39,697 nt of DNA from Candidatus Krumholzibacteriia bacterium (GTDB taxonomy: Bacteria; Krumholzibacteriota; Krumholzibacteriia; JAJRXK01). Both the position numbers and the translations under genes were made by a program. Under the pieces are notes generated by a model that had not been told where the DNA came from, did not search any database, and was given only the letters and a program-made list of their open reading frames with translations. Where the stretch lies: contig JAOZPE010000021.1 in assembly GCA_029932915.1 (NCBI GenBank), positions 1-39,697 on the forward strand. The letters are read 5' to 3'. Shown one piece after another: positions 15,718 through 23,234 of the stretch. How positions within the stretch are numbered: position 1 is the first letter of the stretch; every line of letters starts with the position of its first letter.

Positions 15718-17073
15718 GTGGAAGATCCTCTGAAGGAACTCTACACCGAGCACATCGATCTCGTGTGCCGACAGTACGACGCGGCCCTGGCCGCTCTGGC
15801 CGCCCAGGGGAAGCACTACGCCGGAATCGTCTTCGCCGCCGGCGGGGAGCTCTTGTACCACGCCGACGACCAGCCCATTCCCTACCGGCCCACCCCGCAC
15901 TTCGCGCGCTGGGCTCCGGTTCAAGGCCCTGACCACCTGCTGATCTTCCGGCCCGGCGAGACGCCCACCCTCATCCGGGTGGTTCCCCGCGACTACTGGT
16001 ACGAGCCGCCCGCGCCGGTGGACCATCCCTATCCGGAGGTGTTGCCGGTGGAGGTCGTGGCCACGGCCGAGGACGCCATCGACAGCGCCGGTGAGGTGAA
16101 GGACTTCGCCTACGTCGGCTACGACCTGGAGGTGGCCGAGGCCCTGGGGATCGACGAGGAGGCGATCGAGCCCGAGGAGCTGATGGCACGTCTGGACTGG
16201 CTGCGCGGGCTGAAGACCCCCTACGAGGTCGAGTGCATCCGCCTGGCCGCCGACCGGGCCGCCCCGGGCCACGCCACCGTCCGCAGCGGTGCGCGCAGCG
16301 GTCATTCCGAACGGGCCCTGCACGCGGCCTACCTGGCCGCCACCGCCCACCTGGAGACGGAACTCCCCTACGCGAACATCATCGCCTGGAACGAGCACGC
16401 GGCGACGCTGCACTATCAGAGCAAGGATCGAGGCGACCCGCCGTTGACTGCGAATCTGTTGATCGACGCCGGAGCCGAGGTCTTCGGCTACGCCAGCGAC
16501 ATCACCCGTACCTATCCCCAGTCGGCCGCTCCGCTGGTCTTCCGTGAGATCGTCGACCGTCTGGACACCCTGCAGCGGAAGCTGGTGGACGCGGTGCGCC
16601 CGGGCCGTTCCTACGTGGAACTGCACGAAGCGGCCCACCGCGGCATCGCAGACATCCTGCACGAGACCGGGGTGCTGAAGGTCTCGGCCGAGGAGGCCTT
16701 CGAGCGGCAGCTCACCGATCCCTTCTTTCCCCACGGACTGGGCCACCACCTGGGTCTGCAGGTGCACGACGTCGGAGGACGTCAGGCCGCACCCGAAGGC
16801 GGGGTGATCGATCCGCCCCCGCGCTACCCCTATCTGCGCACCACACGGGAGATGGCGGCGGGCCAGGTGCTCACCATCGAGCCGGGCATCTACTTCATCC
16901 CCCTTCTGCTCGAACCCCATCGCCAGGGTGGGCACGCCTCGGCCTTCGACTGGAAGCTCATCGACGAGGAGCTCATCGTCTGCGGCGGTGTGCGGATCGA
17001 GGACGACGTGCTGTGCACCGAGGACGGCCCGGAGGACCTCAGCCGGCCGGCCGTCGGCGGCCACCGCGACTGA
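15718..17073 (+). CDS. pepQ: Xaa-Pro dipeptidase (prolidase)
   Basis: 451 aa cytosolic dinuclear-metal peptidase that releases the residue before proline from Xaa-Pro dipeptides. The GTG at 15718 follows GGAGG (15708-15712) with 5-nt spacing, giving MEDPLKELYTEH. All five metal ligands of the pita-bread fold are in place: Asp250 (LIDAG), Asp261 (SDITRTYP), His339 (HGLGHHLG), Glu388 (IEPGIYF) and Glu428 (RIEDD). Spacing and length closely match E. coli PepQ (443 aa). It lies 68 bp after mccB on the same strand with no terminator between them, so the two may be co-transcribed and link peptide breakdown to branched-chain catabolism. Confidence 0.94.
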   Translation: MEDPLKELYTEHIDLVCRQYDAALAALAAQGKHYAGIVFAAGGELLYHADDQPIPYRPTPHFARWAPVQGPDHLLIFRPGETPTLIRVVPRDYWYEPPAPVDHPYPEVLPVEVVATAEDAIDSAGEVKDFAYVGYDLEVAEALGIDEEAIEPEELMARLDWLRGLKTPYEVECIRLAADRAAPGHATVRSGARSGHSERALHAAYLAATAHLETELPYANIIAWNEHAATLHYQSKDRGDPPLTANLLIDAGAEVFGYASDITRTYPQSAAPLVFREIVDRLDTLQRKLVDAVRPGRSYVELHEAAHRGIADILHETGVLKVSAEEAFERQLTDPFFPHGLGHHLGLQVHDVGGRQAAPEGGVIDPPPRYPYLRTTREMAAGQVLTIEPGIYFIPLLLEPHRQGGHASAFDWKLIDEELIVCGGVRIEDDVLCTEDGPEDLSRPAVGGHRD

Positions 17074-17174
17074 GATCGTTCATCGCAGTCGAGAGCGCCG
17101 CCGCTGGCCCTGACGAGTGGCAGCGTCGCCGCCGGCCGCCGTCGGAGATGTTCTCTGCGTCGAGCGGGATGCTC

Positions 17175-18584
17175 TCAGGCGTTGCGGGCGCTCATGTCGG
17201 CCAGCACCTTCGCCACGCTCGCGGTCAGACGCTTGACGGTGGGAAGGTGGAGGAACTCGTTCGGTCCGTGCGCATTCGACTGCGGTCCGAGCACACCGGT
17301 GATGACGAATTGGGCGCGGGGGAAGCGATCGCCCAGCATGGCCATGAAGGGGATGCTGCCTCCTTCACCCATGTAGCACACCGGCTGGCCGAAGAAGAGT
17401 TCGGAGGCCTCCTCGAGCGAGCGCTCCAGCCACGGTTCCATCTCCGGTGCGTTCCATCCGGCCGCCGGACTGTCCACGGTGAAGCGGACCTTCGCGTGGT
17501 AGGGAGGATCGGCTTCGAGGACCTCCTTCAGCCGCCGGGCCGCCTGCTCGGCGTCGACCGTCGGCGGCAGCCGCACGGAGAGCTTGAAGGCGGTCTTCGG
17601 GCGCAGGACGTTCCCGGCGTCCTTGACCGGGGGGAAACCGTCGGCGCCGGTGACCGAGAGGGTGGCGTGCCAGGTCCGCCTCAACACCAGTTCGGTTCCA
17701 TCGTAGGTGGTGGGTTCGACTCCCGGCAGCAGCGGGTACTGCTTGTAGACCTCGTCACCGAGCACCTCGGCGACGGTCGCCGCCTGTTCGATGCGCTGGG
17801 CGGGAATGTCGCATTCGAGTTCGCTCAGGAGGATCTCGCCGGTCTTCTCGTCCTCGATGCGGCTGAGCAGGGCACGGGCCACCCGGAAACTCGAAGCGAC
17901 CACGCCGCTGCCGTCGCCGGAGTGCACACCCTCCGAGAGGAGCCGGACCTCCAGGGTGCCGGTGATGTTGCCGCGCAGGCTGTTCGTGCACCAGAGCTGA
18001 TCGTAGTTGCCGCAACCCGAATCGAGACAGACCACCAGGTCGGGCGTACCGATGCGATCAGCGAGGTGTTCGATGTAGACGGGGAGATCGGGACTGCCGC
18101 TCTCCTCGGCGGCCTCGATGAGAACCACGCAGCGGGGATGCTCGACCCCCTGGGCCTGCAGCGCCTCGACCGCGGACAGGGCCGAGAAGATGGCGTATCC
18201 GTCGTCGGCTCCGCCGCGCCCGTAGAGCTTGTCCCCCTGCAGAACCGGCTGCCAGGGTCCCTTGTCCTCGTCCCAGCCGATCATCTCCGGCTGCACGTCC
18301 AGGTGGCCGTACATCAGGACCGTGCCTCCGGTGCCGTCGATCTCGATGAAGATCAGGGGAGTGCGGCCCTCGAGGCGGACGATCTCCAGTTCCATCCCCT
18401 TGATCGGACGCGATCGCGCCCATCCGGCCAGCAGCTGGACGGCCTGTTCCATGTGCCCATGTTCGGCCCACTGCGGATCGAAGTCCGGAGACTTGTTGGG
18501 GATGGTGATGTACTCGGCCAGGGTGGGAAGGATATCCTCGTCCCAGGCCTTCTCGATCGTCTTCTTCAGGAGCTCGGTATCCAT
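17175..18584 (-). CDS. M20-family metallopeptidase (dipeptidase)
   Basis: 469 aa zinc exopeptidase of the ArgE/DapE/carnosinase group. The start ATG 18584 is preceded by GGAGGGCCC. Metal and catalytic residues appear in order: YGHLDVQP (His and Asp), YGRGGADDG (bridging Asp), EAAEESGS (catalytic and metal Glu), CLDSG (Asp) and NAHGPNE (His). A dimerisation/lid domain interrupts the catalytic domain at about residues 205-370, including GVHSGDGSG. Sequence style and length fit the CNDP-like dipeptidases, as opposed to acetylornithine or succinyl-diaminopimelate enzymes. It is oriented towards pepQ (about 100 bp between stops), and the two together suggest intracellular processing of imported peptides. 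The exact dipeptide specificity is unknown. Confidence 0.88.
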   Translation of the reverse strand: MDTELLKKTIEKAWDEDILPTLAEYITIPNKSPDFDPQWAEHGHMEQAVQLLAGWARSRPIKGMELEIVRLEGRTPLIFIEIDGTGGTVLMYGHLDVQPEMIGWDEDKGPWQPVLQGDKLYGRGGADDGYAIFSALSAVEALQAQGVEHPRCVVLIEAAEESGSPDLPVYIEHLADRIGTPDLVVCLDSGCGNYDQLWCTNSLRGNITGTLEVRLLSEGVHSGDGSGVVASSFRVARALLSRIEDEKTGEILLSELECDIPAQRIEQAATVAEVLGDEVYKQYPLLPGVEPTTYDGTELVLRRTWHATLSVTGADGFPPVKDAGNVLRPKTAFKLSVRLPPTVDAEQAARRLKEVLEADPPYHAKVRFTVDSPAAGWNAPEMEPWLERSLEEASELFFGQPVCYMGEGGSIPFMAMLGDRFPRAQFVITGVLGPQSNAHGPNEFLHLPTVKRLTASVAKVLADMSARNA

Positions 18585-18790
18585 GGGCCCTCCGGCGCGG
18601 TGAAGGAATGGAATGGGTGGGACCGGCCCGGCCGGCACCACCTTCAGCCTAACAGGCCAGGCCGCTTTGGGCCAGTCGCACGATGGACCGCGGTCCTTGG
18701 GCGAGCCGCGTGACGGACCCCACTCCGCCGGCCGTTCGCGCCGCGGCGGGGGCAGGCCCGTGGCCCCCTTGCGGTGGAGGGCCGGCGCAG

Positions 18791-18819
18791 TGGACGGGTC
18801 GGGTGGGGGGCCGTATACT
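18791..18819 (+). promoter_or_regulatory. Sigma70-type promoter of the hydratase-carboxylase-transporter operon
   Basis: TGGACG (18791-18796), a 17-bp spacer and TATACT (18814-18819) form the best sigma70-like match on this side. The start is predicted near 18826, leaving a leader of about 107 nt. Confidence 0.65.
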
Positions 18820-18853
18820 CGCCGCCGGTTTTGCAGTGACGCGCGAGCATTCG

Positions 18854-18910
18854 CCCCCGCTCGTGCCGTCCGGTACGAGCAGGGGAGAGCGCCGAAGGGG
18901 GGCGCTTCGG
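18854..18910 (+). promoter_or_regulatory. Leader hairpins with two mutually exclusive folds
   Basis: A long hairpin (CCCC 18854-18857 and GCTCGT 18859-18864 with ACGAGC 18875-18880 and GGGG 18882-18885) is followed by overlapping alternatives: GCGCC (18889-18893) with GGCGC (18901-18905), or CCGAAG (18892-18897) with CTTCGG (18905-18910). The second ends 11 nt before the GAGGAG ribosome site. Alternative pairing suggests possible RNA-level control, but no known riboswitch consensus was recognised. Confidence 0.4.
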
Positions 18911-18932
18911 TCCCCGACACCGAGGAGTGCCG

Positions 18933-19730
18933 ATGAGCGAGAAACTCAAGGTGATCGAGCGCGGGGTGGTCCGTGAACTGCGCCTGAACCGGCCGGAGGT
19001 TCGCAACGCCCTCGATGAGGAACTCATCGCCGCCACCACCGAGCAGCTCCACCGGGCCGCGGACGATGCGGCCGTGCGCTTCGTCGTGCTCAGCGGCGAG
19101 GGCAAGAGTTTCTGCGCCGGGGCGGACATCGACTACATGCGGCGTCTGGCCGGCTACGACCGCCAGGCCAACCTGGACGACGCACGCGCCCTGAGCGCAC
19201 TGTACGAGGCCATCTCCGGCTGCCCGAAGCCGGTGGTGGCCCGCGTCCACGGAGCGGCCATCGGCGGCGGGGTGGGACTGGTCGCCGCGAGCGACGTGGT
19301 GATCGCCCAGGAGGGAACGAAGTTCGGCTTCACCGAGGCGCGTCTGGGGATCCTGCCCGCGGTGATCTCCCCCTTCATCGTGCGCCGTCTCGGCCCGGGG
19401 GCGAGCCGGACCCTCTTCGTGACCACCGAGATCTTCACCACGGAAAAGGCCCATCGCCTGGGACTGGTCGATGAGGTGGTGGCTGCCGAGGAACTCGACG
19501 CCGCCGTCGACGTCGTCCTGAAGGAATTGAGCCAGGGCGGACCACAGGCCCAGGCGGCCTGCAAGCGCTTGCTCGACGAGATCGCCACGCTGCCGCTGGA
19601 GGAAGCAGTCCGGCGCACGCCGGCCTGGATCGCCGACCAGCGGGCCACCGACGAGGCCCGCGAGGGTTTCGCCGCGTTTTTCGAGAAGCGTCCCACTCGT
19701 TGGGCCGCTGCCTTCGAGGAGGAAGAATGA
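18933..19730 (+). CDS. liuC: Enoyl-CoA hydratase/isomerase, probable methylglutaconyl-CoA hydratase
   Basis: 265 aa crotonase-fold enzyme. ATG 18933 follows GAGGAG at 5-nt spacing; the in-frame GTG at 18927 overlaps that ribosome site and is rejected. The oxyanion-hole segments are GKSFCAGADIDYM and HGAAIGGGVGLVAASD. The region FTEARLGILPAVISPFIVRRLG is characteristic of methylglutaconyl-CoA hydratases, where this family carries the catalytic Glu. Its stop overlaps the start of the biotin carboxylase gene (ATGA), so translation is coupled. Placement with a methylcrotonyl-CoA carboxylase system supports hydration of 3-methylglutaconyl-CoA to HMG-CoA in leucine catabolism. A general short-chain enoyl-CoA hydratase is the alternative. 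Confidence 0.85.
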   Translation: MSEKLKVIERGVVRELRLNRPEVRNALDEELIAATTEQLHRAADDAAVRFVVLSGEGKSFCAGADIDYMRRLAGYDRQANLDDARALSALYEAISGCPKPVVARVHGAAIGGGVGLVAASDVVIAQEGTKFGFTEARLGILPAVISPFIVRRLGPGASRTLFVTTEIFTTEKAHRLGLVDEVVAAEELDAAVDVVLKELSQGGPQAQAACKRLLDEIATLPLEEAVRRTPAWIADQRATDEAREGFAAFFEKRPTRWAAAFEEEE

Positions 19731-21331
19731 GCCGACGCATCGAGCGCATCCTGGTGGCCAACCGCGGGGAGATCGCGGTGCGGGTCATCCGGGCCTGCCG
19801 TGAACTGGGGATCTCCTCGGTCGCGATCGCCAGCGAGGCCGACCGCTTCTCCCTGCACGCGCAGCTCGCCGACGAGGTGGTCGAGATCGGGCCGGCCGAA
19901 TCGGCCCAGAGCTACCTGGTGCAGGAGAAGGTGATCGCCGCCGCCGTGGACACCCACTGTGACGCGGTCCATCCCGGCTACGGATTCCTGGCCGAGAACG
20001 CCGGCTTCGCCCGCGCCTGCGCCGAGGCGGGGCTGATCTTCATCGGGCCCACCCCGGAGGTGATCGAGGAGATGGGTCTGAAGACCCGGGCGCGGGCGCG
20101 GATGCAGGCGGCCGGGGTTCCGGTGGTGCCCGGCGCGCTGCTCGGGGAGGACAGCGACGAGGAGCAGTGGCGCAAGGCGGCGGCCGAGGTGGGCTATCCG
20201 GTCCTGGTGAAGGCCTCGGCCGGTGGCGGAGGCAAGGGCATGCGCGCGGTGCACGAGGAAGGCGAACTGGTCGACGCCATCGCCGCGGCCCAGCGCGAGG
20301 CGATCTCGGCCTTCGGCAACGGCGAGGTCTACCTGGAACGCCTGCTGGTCGAGCCCCGGCACATCGAGGTGCAGGTGCTCGGCGACACCCACGGTCACGT
20401 GGTGCACCTGGGCGAGAGGGAATGCTCCATCCAGCGGCGCCACCAGAAGATCGTCGAAGAGTCACCGGCTCCGGGGCTCTCCGACGAGCTGCGCGGACGC
20501 ATCCACGAGGCGGCCGTCCGCGCCGCCGCCGCCGTGCGCTACGTCGGGGCGGGCACGGTGGAGATGCTGCTCGACCGCAGCGGGGAGTTCTTCTTCCTGG
20601 AGATGAACACCCGTCTGCAGGTGGAACATCCGGTGACCGAATGGGTGAGCGGCATCGACCTGGTGGTCCAGCAGATCCACGTCGCCGAAGGCGGTGAGCT
20701 TCCCTTCACCCAGGACGAGATCACCCGGCGCGGACACAGCATCGAGGTGCGCCTGTACGCGGAGGATCCGGCCGAGGGTTTCCTGCCCCAGACTGGAGAG
20801 GTCCTGCTCTTCGAAGCGCCCGGAGGTCCGGGGATCCGTGTCGATTCGGGAATCAACACCGGCGCGGAGGTCTCCCTGCACTACGATCCGATGATCGCCA
20901 AGCTCTCCAGTTGGGCCGACGATCGTGACGGAGCCCGCCGCCGGATGATGGAGGCGCTGCGGGAGACGGTGCTGCTCGGGGTGGGCAGCAACCTCTCCTA
21001 CCTGTACGCCATTCTCGAGCATCCGGCCTTCGCCGCCGGCCGCACCCACACCGGTTTCCTGCCCCGCTACTTCGAGGGATGGAAGCCGGGAATGAAGCCG
21101 CGGCTCGACGAGGATGGATCACCCGCGGGAGCCGATGGGAAGGATGGCGGTGGGGAGGACTCCGCCGCCGAGGGGGACGACGCGATGGCGATGCTCGCCG
21201 TCGCCGCTGCCGTGTTCAACGGCATGATCCGCTCGGGCCGGACGTCTTCCGGCGAGGGCAGCTCCACGGGGGGAGAGATCCCCGGTCCGTGGTCCCGGGT
21301 CGGAGCCTTCCGCATGGGAGAGGGGGCATGA
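19727..21331 (+). CDS. Biotin carboxylase part of acyl-CoA carboxylase alpha subunit
   Basis: 534 aa ATP-grasp enzyme that carboxylates biotin with bicarbonate. ATG 19727 overlaps the liuC stop and is preceded by GAGGAGGAAG. The N-domain carries ILVANRGEIAVRVIRACRELG, the ATP-grasp glycine loop is KASAGGGGKGMR, and catalytic elements are ERECSIQRRHQKIVEE and EMNTRLQVEHPVTE. The last 70 residues (DAMAMLAVAAAVFNGMI to PWSRVGAFRMGEGA) resemble the linker and first helix of the biotin-transfer region normally found inside a single alpha chain. The frame stops at TGA 21329-21331 within GAG GGG GCA TGA. Adding one G to the G5 run 21322-21326 would fuse it in frame to the next gene, giving an alpha subunit of about 710 residues. 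It is therefore a true split subunit, a frameshifted gene or an assembly error. Confidence 0.9.
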   Translation: MSRRIERILVANRGEIAVRVIRACRELGISSVAIASEADRFSLHAQLADEVVEIGPAESAQSYLVQEKVIAAAVDTHCDAVHPGYGFLAENAGFARACAEAGLIFIGPTPEVIEEMGLKTRARARMQAAGVPVVPGALLGEDSDEEQWRKAAAEVGYPVLVKASAGGGGKGMRAVHEEGELVDAIAAAQREAISAFGNGEVYLERLLVEPRHIEVQVLGDTHGHVVHLGERECSIQRRHQKIVEESPAPGLSDELRGRIHEAAVRAAAAVRYVGAGTVEMLLDRSGEFFFLEMNTRLQVEHPVTEWVSGIDLVVQQIHVAEGGELPFTQDEITRRGHSIEVRLYAEDPAEGFLPQTGEVLLFEAPGGPGIRVDSGINTGAEVSLHYDPMIAKLSSWADDRDGARRRMMEALRETVLLGVGSNLSYLYAILEHPAFAAGRTHTGFLPRYFEGWKPGMKPRLDEDGSPAGADGKDGGGEDSAAEGDDAMAMLAVAAAVFNGMIRSGRTSSGEGSSTGGEIPGPWSRVGAFRMGEGA

Positions 21332-21861
21332 TGGAACTGCGCATCCAGGAGAAGAATCGGCAGTGGCGGGTGGATTGCCAGCAGGATGGCGAATTCCAGC
21401 GCTTCACCGTCGACGACGCCGAGAGCCTGCAGTGCCGCATCGAGGCCCAGGACAGCAGCACCGTGCTGTTGCGCATGGACGGCCGTCTGGTGCGGGCCCG
21501 CTACGCGCGCAACGGCGGCGAACTGTGGGTGCAGGTGGGTGCGCGTGTCTCGCGCTTCCGCCTGGTCGACGAGGAAGAGGACGAGGATGCCGCCGTCGGT
21601 GGAGCCAATCCGGTGGTGAAGGCACCCATGCCGGGCAAGGTGCTGGCCATCCTGGTCGAAGAGGGAGAGCAGGTGGAGGTGGGTCAGCCGGTCGTGCGCG
21701 TGGAGGCGATGAAGATGGAGGTGGAGTTGCCCGCGGCGGTCGCCGGCGTGGTGGCCACCATCCATGCCCAGGCGGGTGAACTGGTGCTGCCCGAGGCGCC
21801 CCTGGTCACCATCACGCCGGCGGAGGACGAAGCGACGACCGGGGCCGGGGAAACGGACTGA
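21328..21861 (+). CDS. Biotin-transfer (BT) plus biotin carboxyl carrier domain of the alpha subunit
   Basis: 177 aa from ATG 21328 (176 aa from the second ATG at 21331), overlapping the biotin carboxylase stop. Residues 1-90 form a beta-rich segment (RWRVDCQQDG-like strand, VLLRMDGRLVRARYAR, ELWVQVG) that matches the BT barrel used to hold the beta subunit in methylcrotonyl/propionyl-CoA carboxylases. Residues about 95-170 are the lipoyl/biotinyl domain, with KAPMPGKVL and the biotinylation motif VEAMKMEVE (Lys129 from the first ATG). The biotin ligase that modifies it is not in the window. Coupling to the upstream gene would give equal amounts of both parts. It should pair with MccB at 14042. 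Confidence 0.88.
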   Translation: MMELRIQEKNRQWRVDCQQDGEFQRFTVDDAESLQCRIEAQDSSTVLLRMDGRLVRARYARNGGELWVQVGARVSRFRLVDEEEDEDAAVGGANPVVKAPMPGKVLAILVEEGEQVEVGQPVVRVEAMKMEVELPAAVAGVVATIHAQAGELVLPEAPLVTITPAEDEATTGAGETD

Positions 21862-21863
21862 AG

Positions 21864-22772
21864 GTGAAGGGCGCGGCCTTCTTCCACGACCCACGGCATC
21901 GCGCCGACGGGGCCATGCTCCTGGTCACTGTCTTCTGGGGTTTGACCTTTCCCTTCATCCGCGTTGCGGTCCGTGATCTGCATCCCTTCGTCTTCGTGGC
22001 CGCCCGCTTCGTGCTGGCCCTGCTGGTCTTCCTGCCGGTGGTGCTCTTCTCGCGCCGTACCCGGCAGGGCCTGAAGCGGGCCCTTCTGGCCGGAGCGGTC
22101 CTGGGCGCTCTGGCGTGGGCGGGCTATCTCGCCCAGACCATGGGTCTGCGGACGGTCACCGCGGGCCGGGCCGCCTTCATCACCGGTCTGAGTGTGATCC
22201 TGGTTCCTCTGTTGTCGCCCGTGTTCCGGGCCGGCCGGCCCCGTCCCCTGGAGATCGCCGCCGCCGTGGTGGCCACCTTCGGGCTCTTCCTGCTCACCGA
22301 TCCCGGTGGAGAGGGCATCACCCACGGAGATCTGCTCGTGCTCGTGTGCGCCGGGCTCTACGCGGTGTACATCCACGCCATCCAGATCTTCCTGCGCAAG
22401 GAGCCCGACGCCTTCTCGCTGACCTTCGTGCAGATCGCGAGCGTCGCTGCGCTGGCCCTGCTCGCCCTGCCGCTGGCTGACGCCGGCCCGCAGCACTTCA
22501 GCGGGATGGCCATTGCGGCCCTGCTCTTCACCGCCACCTTCGCCACCGGCGGCACCTTCTGGTTGCAGGCCCACTACCAGTCGCGCACCACCCCGCAAAG
22601 GGTGGCCCTGATCTTCTCGATGGAGCCGGTCTTCGCGACCGTCTTCGCCTACCTGATGCTGGGGGAGACCCTCTCGGGGATCGGGCAGATGGGGGCCCTG
22701 CTCATCTTCATCTCGGTGCTCGGCGTCGAGCTGCTCGACCGCCCGCCGGCGCGGCCCGAAGGCGACGCTTGA
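21864..22772 (+). CDS. EamA/DMT-superfamily transporter
   Basis: 302 aa inner-membrane protein with about ten hydrophobic segments in two EamA repeats, the first starting MLLVTVFWGLTFPFIRVAV and the second around DLLVLVCAGLYAVYIHA. The late motif SMEPVFATVFAYLMLGE is the usual EamA signature preceding the last helices. It starts with GTG only 2 nt after the carrier gene stop and has no good Shine-Dalgarno, so re-initiation after the upstream gene is likely. A shorter start at 21915 is possible. Family members export amino acids or metabolites; export or overflow of a branched-chain intermediate would suit the operon, but the substrate is unknown. Confidence 0.87.
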   Translation: MKGAAFFHDPRHRADGAMLLVTVFWGLTFPFIRVAVRDLHPFVFVAARFVLALLVFLPVVLFSRRTRQGLKRALLAGAVLGALAWAGYLAQTMGLRTVTAGRAAFITGLSVILVPLLSPVFRAGRPRPLEIAAAVVATFGLFLLTDPGGEGITHGDLLVLVCAGLYAVYIHAIQIFLRKEPDAFSLTFVQIASVAALALLALPLADAGPQHFSGMAIAALLFTATFATGGTFWLQAHYQSRTTPQRVALIFSMEPVFATVFAYLMLGETLSGIGQMGALLIFISVLGVELLDRPPARPEGDA

Positions 22773-22797
22773 GCGCCCGCCGGCGCGACCGAGGAAG

Positions 22798-23184
22798 CTA
22801 CTTGATCAGGACCATCCGGCGCGTCGCGGTGAACGACGGCGCGTCGAGGCGGAAGAAGTACACGCCCGAGGCCACCGTCCCTCCGCTGTCATCGCTGCCG
22901 CCGACGATCTCCACCCCGTCGAAATCACTTCCGGAGTCGTACACCAGTTGCCCGCCGGTGGCCGCATCCCAGATGCGGACGCTGAGCTCGCCGCCGGGAA
23001 GGGGCAGGTCACGCAGATCGGAGACCCGTCCCTGCAGGGGCAGCAGATGGTCGGTGAGCGGGGCTGCCCCGGCCGCCGCGCCTCCGCTTTCCCCGTTGTC
23101 GTAGGGGTGCAGAGTGAGGGCCGAGCAGTTGTTCACGTAGACCGCATGGCTGTTGGCGCCGGCCTGCAGATTCCGTTCCCAGCT
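22798..23184 (-). pseudogene. Fragment of a secreted protein ending in a FlgD-like C-terminal domain
   Basis: The frame is open from an in-frame TAG at 23185-23187 to its stop at 22798, about 128 codons. The C-terminus VASGVYFFRLDAPSFTATRRMVLIK-like ending (22798-22880) is the hallmark of FlgD-like Ig/C-terminal sorting domains of FCB-type surface proteins. Upstream residues SHAVYVNNC look like a repeat of a beta-helix or LamG-type domain. There is no start with a ribosome site; the GTG at 23136 is internal to homologous-looking sequence. The fragment abuts the 3' end of the DAK2-DegV gene, so the rest of the parental protein is missing, probably by deletion. Confidence 0.6.
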
Positions 23185-23234
23185 CTATTGATCGTATTAG
23201 CGTAATTGCCGTAGAGGCTGACGGGTCTTGCCGC

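Larger units (their letters stand above)
18585..18932. other. Divergent intergenic region and structured leader of the carboxylase operon
   Basis: The 348-bp region between the M20 gene and the crotonase gene is noncoding. Towards the M20 gene a TAGGCT (18646-18651, minus) is a weak -10. In the centre are a perfect 12-bp palindrome GGACCGCGGTCC (18685-18696) and a GGGGGC/GCCCCC hairpin (18748-18768). The plus-strand promoter and leader hairpins are listed separately. Confidence 0.5.

Noticed and set aside
23176-23234. Continuation of the FlgD-like fragment by a frameshift
   Set aside because: Another frame reads SLYGNYANTIN here, but only about 15 codons remain before the neighbouring gene, too little to argue for a frameshift.
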